A stretch of DNA of 64,000 bases from Harmothoe impar (Eukaryota; Annelida; Polychaeta; Phyllodocida; Polynoidae). This document shows positions 52,704-64,000 of the stretch, in pieces (the stretch's first letter is position 1; each line of letters begins with the position of its first letter). Position numbers and translations under genes: made by a program. The notes under the pieces were generated by a model that made no database searches, was not told where the DNA came from, and saw nothing but the letters and a program-made list of their open reading frames with translations. The DNA lies in the NCBI GenBank assembly GCA_947462335.1, contig OX381719.1, positions 67,321,534-67,385,533 on the forward strand. Reading direction: 5' to 3'.

Positions 52704-53420
52704 TGTCCCTGACACTAGCTACCTAGGATTTATTTACTTCCAGCCGGTGGAAATTACTTCAATATCAAAATATTGTTAATGTAATTGTTGTAAATATACT
52801 GAGTATACATACATTATACATATCTAGCCTTCATATATGACTGACAATTGTGATAAAGTGAGAATGTTTCCATTTTTTCATGTTAATTTAGCTAACTGAA
52901 CCAAAACAAAACAAAAGAAAAAGAGATAATAATATTGTATAATTGTATATATTACATTTTTACATAAAATATCAAATTCATTACATGAGTGTATTATTAC
53001 ATGGCCAACTGTATTTATTCACGCTATACATTATTCAGCTGTTCCTACTTGTAAATAACTTGTATATAATTTAGAATTATACTACACTTATACTTATATG
53101 TTAATCAATTGTATATACTGTAATTATTTCTTATTGAAAGGGAAGTATTACTTACCTATAACCAATTACTTGCACACAATTACAAATATTCAAAAGGTGG
53201 CTAACGAAAACAGAGGGCATACTTCTAGCAGCAGCCTATTCGATGTAGACTAATTATATAAAAGGCATAATGACGTGTCAAGGGGAATATCTGTTATATG
53301 ATTATGTTATTTATAACATGGAACATGTGCATAGATATATATTACTACTATATTACATTGATACATGACTGTACTTAAATACTGTATATGAAATGTATTG
53401 ATGAAGATGTCTACATTCTG

Positions 53421-53450
53421 AATAAATTTTTACAAACTTGAACTTGAACC
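53421..53450 (+). terminator. LINE-C polyadenylation signal and AACTTG tail
   Basis: AATAAA at 53421-53426, then ACAAACTTGAACTTGAACC. A short tandem tail instead of poly(A) is characteristic of CR1/L2-type LINEs. Confidence 0.65.
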
Positions 53451-53779
53451 TTTAAAGACGATTGTCGCTAAAGATGACATTTGTTGTCATGATACACCAA
53501 TTTTCAACCCTAATATGGTAGGCATGATGCTTAAATGCAGCACTGCTTCGTTACTTGCGACGGCCGCATTCATGCACCATGATGACCAAGGGCAATCCTG
53601 TCCTGCCATACACTGTTACAACACAAATCTGCAGAAAATTGTCTATTGTGTTGAGGGCAAGAACGCTACTTAATACCGGAGTACCCTGTACCAGCAATAT
53701 ACGACTTTAGACGGTGGCCGTAGACACACAAGTACCCCACCACTTGGTGCGGCTGCAGGCCTCAGCCATCTATGGTATG

Positions 53780-54110
53780 GAAGAGGACATTTTTAACAAT
53801 GGGGGGGGGGGGGGAGGGTTAGTGAATTTTGGGGGGGGGCATTTTTTATCAATGGCATAGGGAGGGTTAGGGAATTCGGGGGGACCAACAAAATTTTGAC
53901 CCCTCTTGACGGGGGGGACCAGAATAATTGCACCCCTTTGTTGTGAAAAAGCCAGTGGGTTACTATAACTTAAAGGAGCGCCGCGCTTACCTAAGGGGGG
54001 ACTAAAAATATTTTAACCCCTTCCATAGGGGTAACAAAAACATTTCAACCCGCTCACGCAGAGAATCCACGGACCCCCCTGTTGTTAAAAAATTACCCCC
54101 GTTGTTAAAA
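53780..54110. repeat. G/C-homopolymer-rich repeat
   Basis: Several G runs of 9 or more and C runs, interleaved with AAAATTTTGACCCC-type pieces. A related G-rich region lies at 17678-17870 (both contain ACATTYCA and GCGCTC-like pieces). No gene. Confidence 0.5.
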
Positions 54111-54262
54111 AATTATAACTCCCTAGATGGCTTCTGTTACCCACTCTCCCAGCAGATGTATAGCCTGTTCTGGCTACAGGAACCACATATAACGACCAAA
54201 GACTGTGTGTGGAGAGCAGCATTCAGAGATGGGTAATCCTACTTTATCACCCACTAACACAG

Positions 54263-54632
54263 TCTCCTAGATTCTTGTATTATCACTCACTATCACACTA
54301 AAACAGTATAGTCTCCTAGATTCTTGTATTATCACCCACTATCACACTAACACAGTATAGTCTCCTAGATTCTTGTATTATCACTCACTATCACACTAAA
54401 ACAGTATAGTCTCCTAGATTCTTGTATTATCACCCACTATCACACTAAAACAGTATAGTCTCCTTGATTCTTGTATTATCACCCACTATCACACTAAAAC
54501 AGTATAGTCTCCTAGATTCTTGTATTATCACCCACTATCACACTAAAACAGTATAGTCTCCTAGATTCTTGTATTATCACCCGCTATCACACTAAAACAG
54601 TATAGTCTCCTAGATTCTTGTATTATCACTAG
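54263..54632 (+). repeat. 49-bp satellite, eight units
   Basis: Units start every 49 bases at 54263, 54312, 54361, 54410, 54459, 54508, 54557 and about 54606, each beginning TCTCCTAGATTCTTGTATTA. Units are nearly identical, so the array is recent. No ORF; 54633-55740 holds no gene either, apart from an internal small inverted stretch near 55540. Confidence 0.93.
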
Positions 54633-55748
54633 CACCATAAGCTCGTAGATTCTTGTAGTCTGTGATGATAACGAGACAGATGTGATAGACAGGTATTCTT
54701 GGTGCAAACAAGGAATTAGTGTCCGTATAATGGTGATGTTTATAGCTACTATACAGCCAAATACAATGGTGAATCTTTATTAGTGGTTGAAATGACAAGA
54801 CTCCATCCTCTCAGTAAGCAGTATATAACTCAGTCTCACTTAATCGAGACAGCTCAAGCAGATCCCAGTTCATGAAAGATCATCGTTTGCTTGAAGCTCC
54901 AAGCACATGGCTGATCAGCCTGAGTTTACAAGCAGAACAGCCATCTGCTTGCCTTTCAAGCCGAAGCCCAAGTAGTTCAGGTACTTTCATATATAAACTC
55001 ACGTAGACTGAGCTTGAGCTAAACTTAGCAGAAAGGCTCTGCTTGAGCAGTTTCAACATCATGTTTAATGATTAGGTGAGACTGAGTCATACTTATTACT
55101 GTGGTTGTCCTTGTAAAACTAAAACTCTAGAGAAATAGTTAGAATGCATTGACTACTCTTTCCCACAATGTTCCTAACCAGCTTTTTAACCTATAATTAA
55201 TGAACCGTATTTTATGATTAAATTTTATCAGACGTGGCGAGTTAAACTAATTTAGCAGTGGTGTTTTGCACAACAAACATTATTTTCACTATCCTTTAGA
55301 ATTGCTATGATGACAATGTGCTTTTGGTAATAGTTGCAGGTGTATTTCTCACTAGATGGCATATCTATCCTAATGAATACTGCAATAACAATTGCTTTCA
55401 AAGATAGCTTTATAATCTTCAATTTTGTGAAAATTTTGACATATCAAAAAAGCTGTACACTACGGTGGCTGACAAGGGCCAGCGGGGGAAAAAAAGTTTT
55501 TTTTATGCCGAAGTGGTGGCGTAGCCACCTGGTGGTGCCGCCAGGCACCACCAGAACGAGGTATATGATGTTTGCTCTTTGCCAAAAGTCAGAACAGGCG
55601 CCGCCATCTTGGATTGTGCCGCCATCTTGGATTAAGGTGTCACAACACAAATTTATGCTATTTGATAACAAAAATATTAATTAACCTTTGATAGTTCCTG
55701 AGGTTGATTAAAATTACACCTACCCCCCTAACATTGACCCAAGGTTTT

Positions 55749-56800
55749 CAATGGTTCTATTGGTTTGTTGCTAAGACAGCTGGTTGCCTAGCAACAGCTA
55801 TTCTAATTGTTTATCTGCCTAGCAACACACATTTCTATGGTGCTGAGCTTAATGATAATCATACCTACCCCCCCTAATAGGGACCCAAGGAATTCAATGG
55901 TTCTATTGGTTTGTTGCTTAGACAGCTGGTTGCTTAGCAACAGCTATTCTTATTGTTTATCTGCCTAGCAACACACATTTCCATGGTCATGAGGTTGATT
56001 ATAATCATACCTCCCCCCCCTAAAGTGGGTGCAAGGAATGCAATGGTTCTATTGGTTTGTTGCTAAGACAGCTGGTTGCCTAGCAACAGCTATTCTAATT
56101 GTTTATCTGCATAGCAACACACATTTCTATGGTCATGAGGTTGATTATAATCATACCTACCCCCCCTAAAATGGGTGCAAGGAATGCAATGGTTCTATTG
56201 GTTTGTTGCTAAGACAGCTGGTTGCCTAGCAACAGCTATTCTAATTGTTTATCTGCATAGCAACACACATTTCTATGGTGCCGAGCTTAATGATAATCAT
56301 ACCTACCCCTCCTAAAGTGGATGCAAGGAATTCAATGGTTCTATTGGTTTGTTGCTAAGACAGCTGGTTGCCTAGCAACAGCTATTCTAATGGTTTATCT
56401 GCCTAGCAACACACATTTCTATGGTGCTGAGCTTAATGATAATCATACCTACCCCCCCCTAATATGGACCCTAGGAATTCAATGGTTCTATTGGTTTGTT
56501 GCTAAGACAGCTGGCTGCCTAGCAATAGCTATTCTAATTGTTTATCTGCCTAGCAACACACATTTCCATGGTCATGAGGTTGATTATAATCATACCTACC
56601 CCCCCTAAAATGGGTGCAAGGAATGCAATGATTCTATTGGTTTGTTGCTAAGACAGCTGGTTGCCTAGCAACAGCTATTCTTATTGTTTATCTGCATAGC
56701 AACACACATTTCTATGGTGCTGAGCTTAATGATAATCATACCTACCCCTCCTAAAGTGGATGCAAGGAATTCAATGGTTCTATTGGTTTGTTACCCCCGT
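55749..56800 (+). repeat. 146-bp satellite with RFX X-box motifs, eight units
   Basis: Units start at 55749, 55895, 56041, 56187, 56333, 56480, 56626 and 56772 (last truncated). Each full unit has GTTGCTAAGACAGCTG, then GTTGCCTAGCAAC or a one-base variant, a perfect RFX half-site pair, and a second TGCCTAGCAACAC. A C run and TGATWATAATCATACC close the unit. The two alternating 3' halves (GGTGCTGAGCTTAATG and GGTCATGAGGTTGATT) suggest a higher-order pattern. Confidence 0.93.
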
Positions 56801-56931
56801 AACATGGACCCAAGGAGTTCATAGGAACTACCATATTGAAGTTATATTATCCTTCCATCCTGTTTATTTGGTGTCTTGAATGGGTCCCCTTCAAATATAC
56901 CAACCATGTAGACAGTATGTTCCTTTAAATG

Positions 56932-57004
56932 CAAGAATTGCAGTTGTTGCCGCGTATAAAAATGCCTGAGGCATTTTTTTACGTGGCAACAACCGCAATT
57001 CTTG
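56932..57004. other. 73-nt foldback with 35-nt arms
   Basis: The arms CAAGAATTGC...AAAATGCC and their complement pair with three or four mismatches around a TGA loop. Size and mismatch pattern resemble a microRNA precursor or a very small hairpin MITE. Flanks beyond the arms do not pair. Confidence 0.6.
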
Positions 57005-58680
57005 TTACTCTTTTTCTTGCTGTCAATGTTGATGTCGAAAACTGTGCTGTCACTGTCAATTTTCTTCAAAAAGATTACATTTTTTACACAGAGACTGCAA
57101 TGTCACATTGCATGCATACTTCTTTTAGGCTTCAATGGGATAGCTGTTGAGGAATAAATAATTAAATATACAGTATATAAGATGCATTCATGAGATGCTG
57201 TAGAATGGTATCAGACAGTCCATTGAGTTTAGCATGCTGAAAGAGAGTGGCCTTTCACCCTCACCCAGCCACCTGGTCTGCTCAAGATGGCCAAGTGTGT
57301 CCAGGGCTTTAACAGAGATCCATGCTGCCCCCTGGAGGCTGGTCCTGACATCTCTTACTTCTGGTCTCAGACAGCAGGAGCTGAAAGGCATTCTGGGTAA
57401 GTTTCCTGTTTCCGGCCCCGGGGGGTGTGTGTTTCGTCTGGGTGCTACGTGTCTGAGCCATGCTGACAGGCACTGGAGGGGAGAGGCAGTCTTTGGGAAA
57501 ACATGAAGGTAATGCAGTGGAATAGATATACCTTATAATTTTCCACTTTTACAGATCAATTAATTCTTAACTAATCAAATTTGAAGTTTGGTCACTAAAA
57601 ACTTGTATAATCCTATACGTTATAGCCCACAAATTGAGATAAATGCCTCCCTGATCATATTGTTTAGACCTTGGTAATGAGAAACCACTTTTTTTTTGAG
57701 TGGCCATAACTGGATGCTGGTTTCTCAGACTCATTAATTCCCCCAACTGTCAGGTCTGGTCGGGTCTGCTGGTGTGTGCCAGGCTTTTACCAGTATGATT
57801 ACCCTATATCCTAAGTTTTTTGAGTCTTTTAGCACTCAATGCAAATATGATGGGTAAACAGTATATTTTTTCATTTGGACAGCCTAGTGTAGCCTAGTAG
57901 CAGTATGAAAATTGCATCACCCAGTATTACATGACTTGATTTTAAACTTTGACCTTGCAACCCTTTGCATTGTGCTTTAATACGCAATAACTGTCGTTGC
58001 GATGATGCATGGTTGCAGCCCTAGAGAGTAACACCTTTGGGAGTGTATCAAATGATAAATGGTTAACTAGATTTCAGTTTTGGCCCGATTGATTTACACA
58101 GCTTGAGCCATCTGATTCAAGCAATTTTTAGCAAATATTAGAGGTGATAAACGATCTTTCTTCAGCAGCTTGAAGCTACTTTAAGCAATTTTAAACAAAA
58201 AATGCAAAGTTGCTATCATTTGGTTCAAGCTGTCCAATAATTAACTGGCACTTTTGCTTGAAGTTGATTACATTGGATGGTCCTGGTAGTACTACTGTTC
58301 TGCCGGCCATGATTAGTAACTTTAGACCTACATTACCGTGTTAGGAGTAGAAACCCACCTGAAAGTAAAGCATAACCTTTATTAGTTTACACTTATAATT
58401 ACCAACATTATATATATACACAGAAAAAAATATGAAGGGCATCTTGATTTGGTCATGATTGACAGCACTTAATGTTAGGTCCACTTACAGGTTACATGCA
58501 CTGTTAGAAGTAAGTAGTGTTTCTGTACACCAAATACTGGGGGAAACTTTGGTTCCAGTAGATTGTACTGTAGACCTACAGCAAGTGAGCTTTTGTATTT
58601 TTAAAGCACTATGTACTGTATAGGGACAGCAGAATCTTTTGTTACTGTACAGCAAAATTGATTGTAAATCATAGTCTGAA
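57005..58680. other. No gene seen
   Basis: A more GC-rich patch at 57230-57500 contains a GGGTAAGTTT splice-like site and a CTCF-like motif but no frame with protein-like features. The rest is AT-rich single-copy-looking sequence. Confidence 0.5.
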
Positions 58681-58870
58681 GGTCCTGGGTTCACCTCCCA
58701 GTGCTGGTGATATTTTTAACCATCCATGTGAGGAAAAAACGAATTTTAGGTGGATGTAGGTAGACCAACAGAAGTGGCTCCACCAAGGATTGAACTCACG
58801 ACCTGTGGTGTTGGAGACAGGCGCTGATCCGTTGCGCCACAGAGCCGGTGTTACAAACGTTCATATTGGG
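58680..58870 (-). repeat. tRNA-derived SINE, copy 1
   Basis: The minus strand has a tRNA-like head: GGCTCTGTGGCGCAACGGAT (A box), a CCTGT/ACAGG anticodon stem with an oversized 10-base loop, GTTCAATCC (B box) and an acceptor 3' arm TGGAGCC that pairs with GGCTCTG. The head resembles tRNA-Arg. A tRNA-unrelated tail follows (to about 58690). Confidence 0.75.
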
Positions 58871-58914
58871 ATATATCTCTAATCTACTTCTCAACTGATT
58901 AATAATAATTTGTA

Positions 58915-59110
58915 AAGGTCTGGGGTTCACCTTCCAGTGTTGGTGATATTTTTAATCATCCATGTGAGAGAAAAACAAATTTTAGGTGGATGTAGGTGAA
59001 ACAAGAGAAGTGGCTCCACCAAGGATTGAGCTCACCACCTGTGGTGTTGGAGACGGGCCCTGATCCATTGCGCCACAGAGCCGGTGTTACAGATGGTCAT
59101 TTTGGGATAT
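58915..59110 (-). repeat. tRNA-derived SINE, copy 2
   Basis: A diverged copy of the same SINE 245 bases away in the same orientation, with matching tail. A further tRNA-like B box (GGATCGATCC) occurs near 59190. Confidence 0.75.
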
Positions 59111-59547
59111 AAGCTACCTCCGCCATGTCTGTATTAAATGAGCAACAGCCTTGTTGCTAAAGATCCCTGATGAGAGGTGGCAACCTAGGATCGATCCCAT
59201 GACCTCTCATGTACATATTACAGGGAAAAGTACTGTAGATCTACAAGTCACTACCGTAACCTGCATCTACAGTAACAGAATTGTACATGTACAGTAGAAT
59301 TTGCTGTATTATTATTTACAGCTAAAGTACTGTACATTTACAGCAAATTTTGCTGTTCTCAACAACAACTTTTTGCAGTGTGGTTACTATAACTAAGCAG
59401 GATGTGTTAAGGAGATATCTGTTGCTTTCAACCTTGATCAGTATGTGATAATAAAGAGACTTGGCTGCTATTAATTTACATATAAGTATGACACATATTA
59501 TACTATATTATAGCTGACTATCATTGAGCACAATACATGTCCAGACT

Positions 59548-59750
59548 TGTTATGTAATACCTATGACTGTGTGGTGCTCTTCTGCTGTTTGAGTATATAA
59601 GAGCCCGTACTACCGGCTACTCCAGAGAGGACTCTGGGTATTGCTGCAGTTGTATTAACATCTACACTGTATGTATGTATGAATAAACCCAACTTACACA
59701 CCTAATTACTTACTATTGTCATCACTTAGTTCATGCCTATCAATCTCGCA
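59548..59750 (+). mobile_element. Possible solo LTR
   Basis: Starts TGTTATGTAATACC; TATATAA at 59594 and AATAAA at 59682 lie about 90 bases apart, as in LTR retrotransposon promoters with short R regions. No matching second LTR and no clear CA end or duplication, so the call is weak. Confidence 0.3.
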
Positions 59751-60305
59751 GATCATTCTATAGATCTAATGATGGCTCGATATGACAGGTAGGCACTTCA
59801 ACATCTCCTTTCCTGCTGACAATCCTGTTAATCCTTGCATTCATAATTATGCTGACGAAAAGCCATCTACCTTATATACTTCGCTTTACACATAAGCCTA
59901 TGAAAGATCCTGTCTCAAAAATAATCTGTAATGAGTGAAATTCGATACTATAATCTTTCAACAAGATTATGCAGGAAATTTATAGTCAAACACCTTTCAT
60001 GCAGGCTTATAACCAGCTTTTTAGTTAAAGATGGGTTAGGAGCTAATTTGGGGTCGATTTTTACTTTTCAGTAACACAACTTAGTTGTGTTCATAATGTC
60101 CATATACATATGTGGGTAGATTTTTAACTCATTCTGATACTTATCAATCCATCAAATATATAGCAAACCTTGTTCAGAATAGGTCAGGGGACCCGTCTCT
60201 ATTACAAAGAGTGGTCCCCTAACCAGGTTTTCTCTATATGTTATGCATTTATAAGTATCAGAACGATATAAAAAGCTACATACATACCTATATGGACATT
60301 ATCTG

Positions 60306-61852
60306 GGATAGCGCTAGGACATTTTATGGGTTAGCCAATCTGGCGAATTTGAGCCATAATTGATTAGCCAGAATGGAAATGAATTCGCCAGATTAAAATA
60401 ATCCCTCACATCAATTCAGAGTGTTGACTATTGTAAGTAAGCATGCAAAGGGAATCCTTAGTAAAGACCGTTTTATTCTGATATAACTTGGATTTTGAAT
60501 CTGCTGCATTAAACTTCTAACCTTTCAAAATGGGCATATTTCTCAATATACCTTCGTTTGATAGCCCAAATGAGGTGATTTTCTAGCCTTTATCTTTCCT
60601 CTCACCGTTGGAGTATTTTTTAAAGTTAATACACTTTGTCTAATACCGTAAAACCCCGCCTATAAGCCGACCCCGCCTATAAGCCGAAAGTGAGTTTAAA
60701 GGAAAAAATTTGGCTTATATGAAATCATTTTAACATTTAAGAAAACCCCGCCTATAAGCCGAATGTGACTTTTGGGGTCTTAGGGACCCCTTGACCCCCT
60801 ACTTGAGCCTACCAAAAAAAGCTTTTAAACAGATTTTGATCCTTTCATTTAACTGAAATACCATGTGTCATTAATTTAGCATGGATACTCCGCCTGAAAA
60901 AGGTTTACAAAGCCTTAGAATTTAGTAAAATTATCAACTAAGTTGATGTACTTTTCTACAAGATTTTTCTCTAATATACTTTGACTAAACCCCGCCTCTA
61001 GGCCGAATGTGACTTCTGAGTAAAAAATTCGGCTTATAGGAAATAAAAACGTCAAAATAAATTCAGCTTATAGGTGGGGTTTTACAGTAGTGATACATGT
61101 ATTAGAATTTACAATATCAACCCTTCAAGGGCTGCATAGTAATGTAATATACTTTGCTTCTCGTCATGATCATGCTTAAATACTCATCTTTCAAAATTGT
61201 GATGAATGCATGAATTCAGCACTACAGAATAATTATAATTGAAATTAGTTCTAGGCTACATGTAAAAGGTTAAACTAAGTTTGTTTCTTATTGTTACGAT
61301 TTCAGGCCCAATAAATATGATTTTAGGGTCAAATAAACCGTAACATAATAATCTTAGATTGAAGTGGAAATTTGATCTTTTTTTTCTTTTCGATAGGAGC
61401 AGCCATTTAGACTATTTTAGCAATCTTTAGAATACCAAACCTGCATTACACAATCAGTGACAATGAAAGAATATACTATTGTTCAATCAACATGGGGAGA
61501 CGGTTTGAATGTCTGTCACATTGGAAGGTATCAGTGAGGCCAGAGAGGTAGAATTAACAATGGGAATTAACTGGTAATACCTAGGAGAAATAAACTGCTG
61601 GTATTTTTATTATTTTGTTTTAGAAAATTGGGAATTTTCAGGTTCTCAATACATTTAGAAGTCATATAGATGACTGTTTCTTTCTTGATCTTAGCTTTCC
61701 AACGGTATATTATACAAGCTATTTCCTATAATGACAATGGCACTCTGCTGAGGGAATTCGCCAGTCTGGCGAATTCCATATGAGATGGGATCGCCAGATT
61801 GAGATTTAATTCGCCAATAGCGATCTGGTGAACGGCTAGCGCGAACCCTGAT
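60306..61852. repeat. Inserted 1.55-kb element with short inverted ends
   Basis: Ends carry GATAGCGCTAGG and CGGCTAGCGCG-type sequences plus several copies of AATCTGGCGAATT in both orientations near each end. No transposase ORF. It itself contains a family 4 MITE. Confidence 0.5.
60644..61090. repeat. MITE family 4, about 447 bp
   Basis: Inverted ends TACCGTAAAACCCCGCC and its complement ending GGGGTTTTACAGTA. CCGCCTATAAGCCGA is repeated several times in both orientations inside. No ORF. Confidence 0.8.
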
Positions 61853-61925
61853 TATGAGCACAGATATATTGTGTAAATCGAAAATAAAGATTTACTGAAA
61901 ATTAGCTCCTGACCCATCTTTTAAA

Positions 61926-62988
61926 GGTTCTGTAATAGAAGCATATCCTGAACTAACGTTAAAGGTCTTAGCTCAATAGTCAAAGTAGCGTCTGTTTAAG
62001 CCACCTCTCCTCACAGCAGTTTGTGCATGTCTGTGTCGGACATTATAGGATATAAGAGGGTAGGATACAGTATTACACTAAGATACATCTATAATGGTCA
62101 GCATTGCATTGCATTTCTGCAGGCCTTATCACTGATAAAGGATAAAACTGCTGGCTAGGTGACTTCGTGATGTGATTATCACTAAAACTGTAACTGAAAT
62201 ACAATATTTCTGCATTATAAAGATTGCACCATGTAATTATGTTTGTAAATTCAGAAAACGGTACTCAAGTTACCTCTATATAATGTGGCTACAGCAGATA
62301 ACACTATCATACAGAAAATGTCAGCACATATATATAATGCACTAATGCCTCACTTGTGTTGTTCGGGCAAACTTGACTTAAACTTCAATGATACAGTCAC
62401 ACAATGTAAATGCTCATTCTGTATTGATATTTCTAGATGATATGGCAGAAATAAATCCTCACGTAGTAATTCGTTTTTATACACCTATATAGGGTATGTT
62501 GTTTAACAGCATTGTTTCGTGAGTCAAACTGGAATGCATCATTTGTATATGGCTCTAGGCTGTGTTGTCGTTGTTGATATTTTTATTGGCAATTTTTTTT
62601 ATGAACAAGTTTGACTTTATTGACCACAGGTTCTTAAGGCTTAACATTTTGCTTTTTTGTCGAACACTCGTATATGAAATAAAGTAATTCTTTTACCCAA
62701 TAACCAGCAAAACAATTTTTCACAATACATGAAGTCGAGTGTACGTAGTATCTATACTTGATCAATAAAGCCGATGACCCACTGTCAGGCTAGCTGTTGT
62801 ATAGTGGTATCATCATATAAACAATCTCATCATAATACATACATGAAATAACTATGAGTCCTTTTGCGAAAACCTACAGGCAGCAAATTCATTTAGTTTT
62901 TAACATCTCAATGATATAATATAATATCCCCCTATTTAAAAAGAAAAAAGTTAAGAAAATACATACGGTTTCATGTCTTATATGTGTT
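61926..62988. other. No gene seen
   Basis: AT-rich sequence without a supported ORF. The part nearest 62988 should be the 3' UTR of LINE-D, but no clear tail was found. Confidence 0.5.
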
Positions 62989-64000
62989 TTAGTGTACCGG
63001 TATAGTGTTCAGCATTTCTTCTTTAGCTTTACGCTTGAAAGAAATGAAATCTGGGATATTTCTATAGTCCGGAGGTAGAGCATTGAAAACTTGTGCACAT
63101 GATACACCCACCGAATTTTCATATGAAGCACTATGTATGATATCATACCTCAACAAAGGTGCTGTACTAGCCCTTGTAATTCTTGTTTTTTTTACTAAAA
63201 ATTTATCCTTTTTTGATCTTTTATAGGCATATAGCTTAGTATGGTATAGGCGTCTCTTCTCTAGTACCGGTAGTTTAGCTTCTTTATGTACTTCCTCAGT
63301 AGGTGTCAAGATATGCTTCGAAAGGCAAGTTTTTAAGCACTTATTTTGGACTCTTTGCAACTCCTCGAGAGTACCAGCTAAGGATCGAGAGTACAATACA
63401 TCACAATAGTCAATAACTGGCAACACATGACTTTTGTAAACCCTCAATCTGGCTTCTTTGGCCATACTCAGCCTTGTCCTATACAACAATATTGACTTGA
63501 ATCTGAGATTTTTTATCATATTTCTCAAGTACATATTAAAATTAAGTTGCTCGTCGAGGATGACTCCCAGATATTTATATGATATCACATTTTTTATCTC
63601 CTTTTGATTTACTACAATTTTTGGTTTTTCTAGTCTTTTTAATTTAATATTCGAGGCAAATGTCATAATTTTGGTTTTTGATTCATTCATCGTTAATTTA
63701 TTTATGGATGCCCAGTTCGAAAATTTGTCTAAAGCAGTCGAAAGCCTATTTTCTACAGTTGGTATAGTTTTTCCAGACACATATAGGACTGAGTCATCAG
63801 CATAAAGTATAGTCTGGTGGTCATCCTCAACATTTATACAATCATTTATATATAAAAGGAAAAATAAGGGGCCCAAAATTGAGCCTTGAGGCACGCCACA
63901 TGTTAAAGGAAGGGTACTAGATCTGACATTATTAGCTATTGTGCACTGCTGTCTCTGAGATAAATAATTTTCTATTAAAGTTAGAGTTCTATTTCTAATA
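62989..64000 (-). CDS. LINE-D reverse transcriptase, 3' part, runs off the window
   Basis: The frame is open from the right edge to a stop at 62989 (about 337 codons). It enters inside the reverse transcriptase: LTCGVPQGSILGPLFFLLYIN, catalytic YADD in ILYADDSVLY, YLGVILDEQLNF, then the LINE C-terminal domain (VLPVIDYCDVLYS, LQRVQNKCLK, FNALPPDYRN). Same broad CR1/L2/Jockey group as the other LINEs, most like LINE-C in motif wording but a separate family. The part shown has no lesions. Confidence 0.9.
   Translation of the reverse strand, partial: IRNRTLTLIENYLSQRQQCTIANNVRSSTLPLTCGVPQGSILGPLFFLLYINDCINVEDDHQTILYADDSVLYVSGKTIPTVENRLSTALDKFSNWASINKLTMNESKTKIMTFASNIKLKRLEKPKIVVNQKEIKNVISYKYLGVILDEQLNFNMYLRNMIKNLRFKSILLYRTRLSMAKEARLRVYKSHVLPVIDYCDVLYSRSLAGTLEELQRVQNKCLKTCLSKHILTPTEEVHKEAKLPVLEKRRLYHTKLYAYKRSKKDKFLVKKTRITRASTAPLLRYDIIHSASYENSVGVSCAQVFNALPPDYRNIPDFISFKRKAKEEMLNTIPVH

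Larger units (their letters stand above)
46700..53450 (+). mobile_element. LINE-C, three-ORF APE-type LINE with NADAR domain
   Basis: Three plus-strand ORFs (46933-47922, 48264-48893, 49812-52703) followed by a 750-base AT-rich 3' UTR, AATAAA at 53421 and a short AACTTG-repeat tail ending about 53450, the tail style of CR1/L2 elements. The gaps 48894-49811 and 52704-53420 are AT-rich with no ORF. An ETS-CRE composite (CCGGAAGTGACGTG, 46720-46733) near the presumed 5' end and a CRE/CCAAT/E-box cluster at 48071-48150 before ORF1b look like promoters. The 5' boundary is inferred. All ORFs are open, so this is a recent copy. Confidence 0.75.
59995..61925. repeat. Foldback element interrupted by nested transposons
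   Basis: The outer arms are GATGGGTTAGGAGCTAAT (about 60028) and its complement (about 61903-61921). The inner palindrome 60100-60300 (GATACTTAT, GGTCAGGGGACC) belongs to the same element. A related copy lies at 39180-39485. The right arm is split at about 60306 by an insertion ending near 61852. Confidence 0.6.

Noticed and set aside
54263..54632. CRISPR-like direct repeats
   Set aside because: Units abut each other at 49 bp with no unique spacers, and the DNA is animal.
57234..57506. Possible host exon with a GGGTAAGTTT donor
   Set aside because: No acceptor or protein-like frame could be supported; one splice-like site is not enough.
58780..58860. tRNA-Arg gene on the minus strand
   Set aside because: The anticodon loop is 10 bases long and the sequence recurs 245 bases away with a shared tail, so it is a SINE head.

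Overview
The window is animal nuclear DNA, most likely from a marine invertebrate (mollusc-like by its transposon content, but the species cannot be fixed from sequence alone). I see no convincing exon of an ordinary host gene. Almost everything recognisable belongs to mobile or viral-derived elements: an endogenous Polinton/adintovirus-type DNA virus, a second large element with long terminal inverted repeats, four APE-type LINE retrotransposons, and many small inverted-repeat transposons, SINEs and satellites.

Region 1 (1-16.4 kb) is the right-hand part of an endogenous Polinton/adintovirus-like virus (E1); its left end lies outside the window. Minus-strand genes: a partial basic protein, the FtsK/A32-type packaging ATPase, a protein with two death-like domains, a DUF5662-like gene and an orphan 230-aa protein. 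Plus-strand genes: a protein with SUMO-interaction motifs and a possible PC4-like fold (frameshifted in a 12-A run), the DNA polymerase B (broken by a frameshift and stop codons), a Cys-rich orphan and a short ORF. A nearly intact LINE (LINE-A) is inserted in the DUF5662-like gene. TATA boxes sit in front of several genes. A CACGTG/CCAAT/CRE/ETS cluster and a GACATG repeat array lie near the right end.

Region 2 (16.4-24.17 kb) is gene-poor host DNA with several small inverted-repeat elements and a degenerate minus-strand LINE (LINE-B).

Region 3 (24179-38834) is the most striking object: a 14.66-kb element (E2) bounded by 750-780 bp terminal inverted repeats that begin AGTAGTATTG and are flanked by a 6-bp target duplication GATGTG. 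These are hallmarks of Polinton/Maverick elements, yet it has no polymerase, integrase or capsid gene. It carries one orphan ORF (287 codons), a tandemly duplicated right half, CAG-type minisatellites, a 180-bp-arm inverted repeat, an array of p53-like decamers, and the same GACATG array type as E1. Its TIRs are packed with CCAAT, E2F-like, CLEAR/E-box and ETS-like sites.

Region 4 (38.8-64 kb) holds more small elements, a full-length three-ORF LINE (LINE-C) whose first ORF ends in a NADAR domain and whose second looks like a degenerate SGNH hydrolase, a 49-bp and a 146-bp satellite (the latter with a perfect RFX X-box in nearly every unit), tRNA-derived SINEs, a three-level nest of small transposons, and the 3' part of a fourth LINE (LINE-D) that runs off the window.
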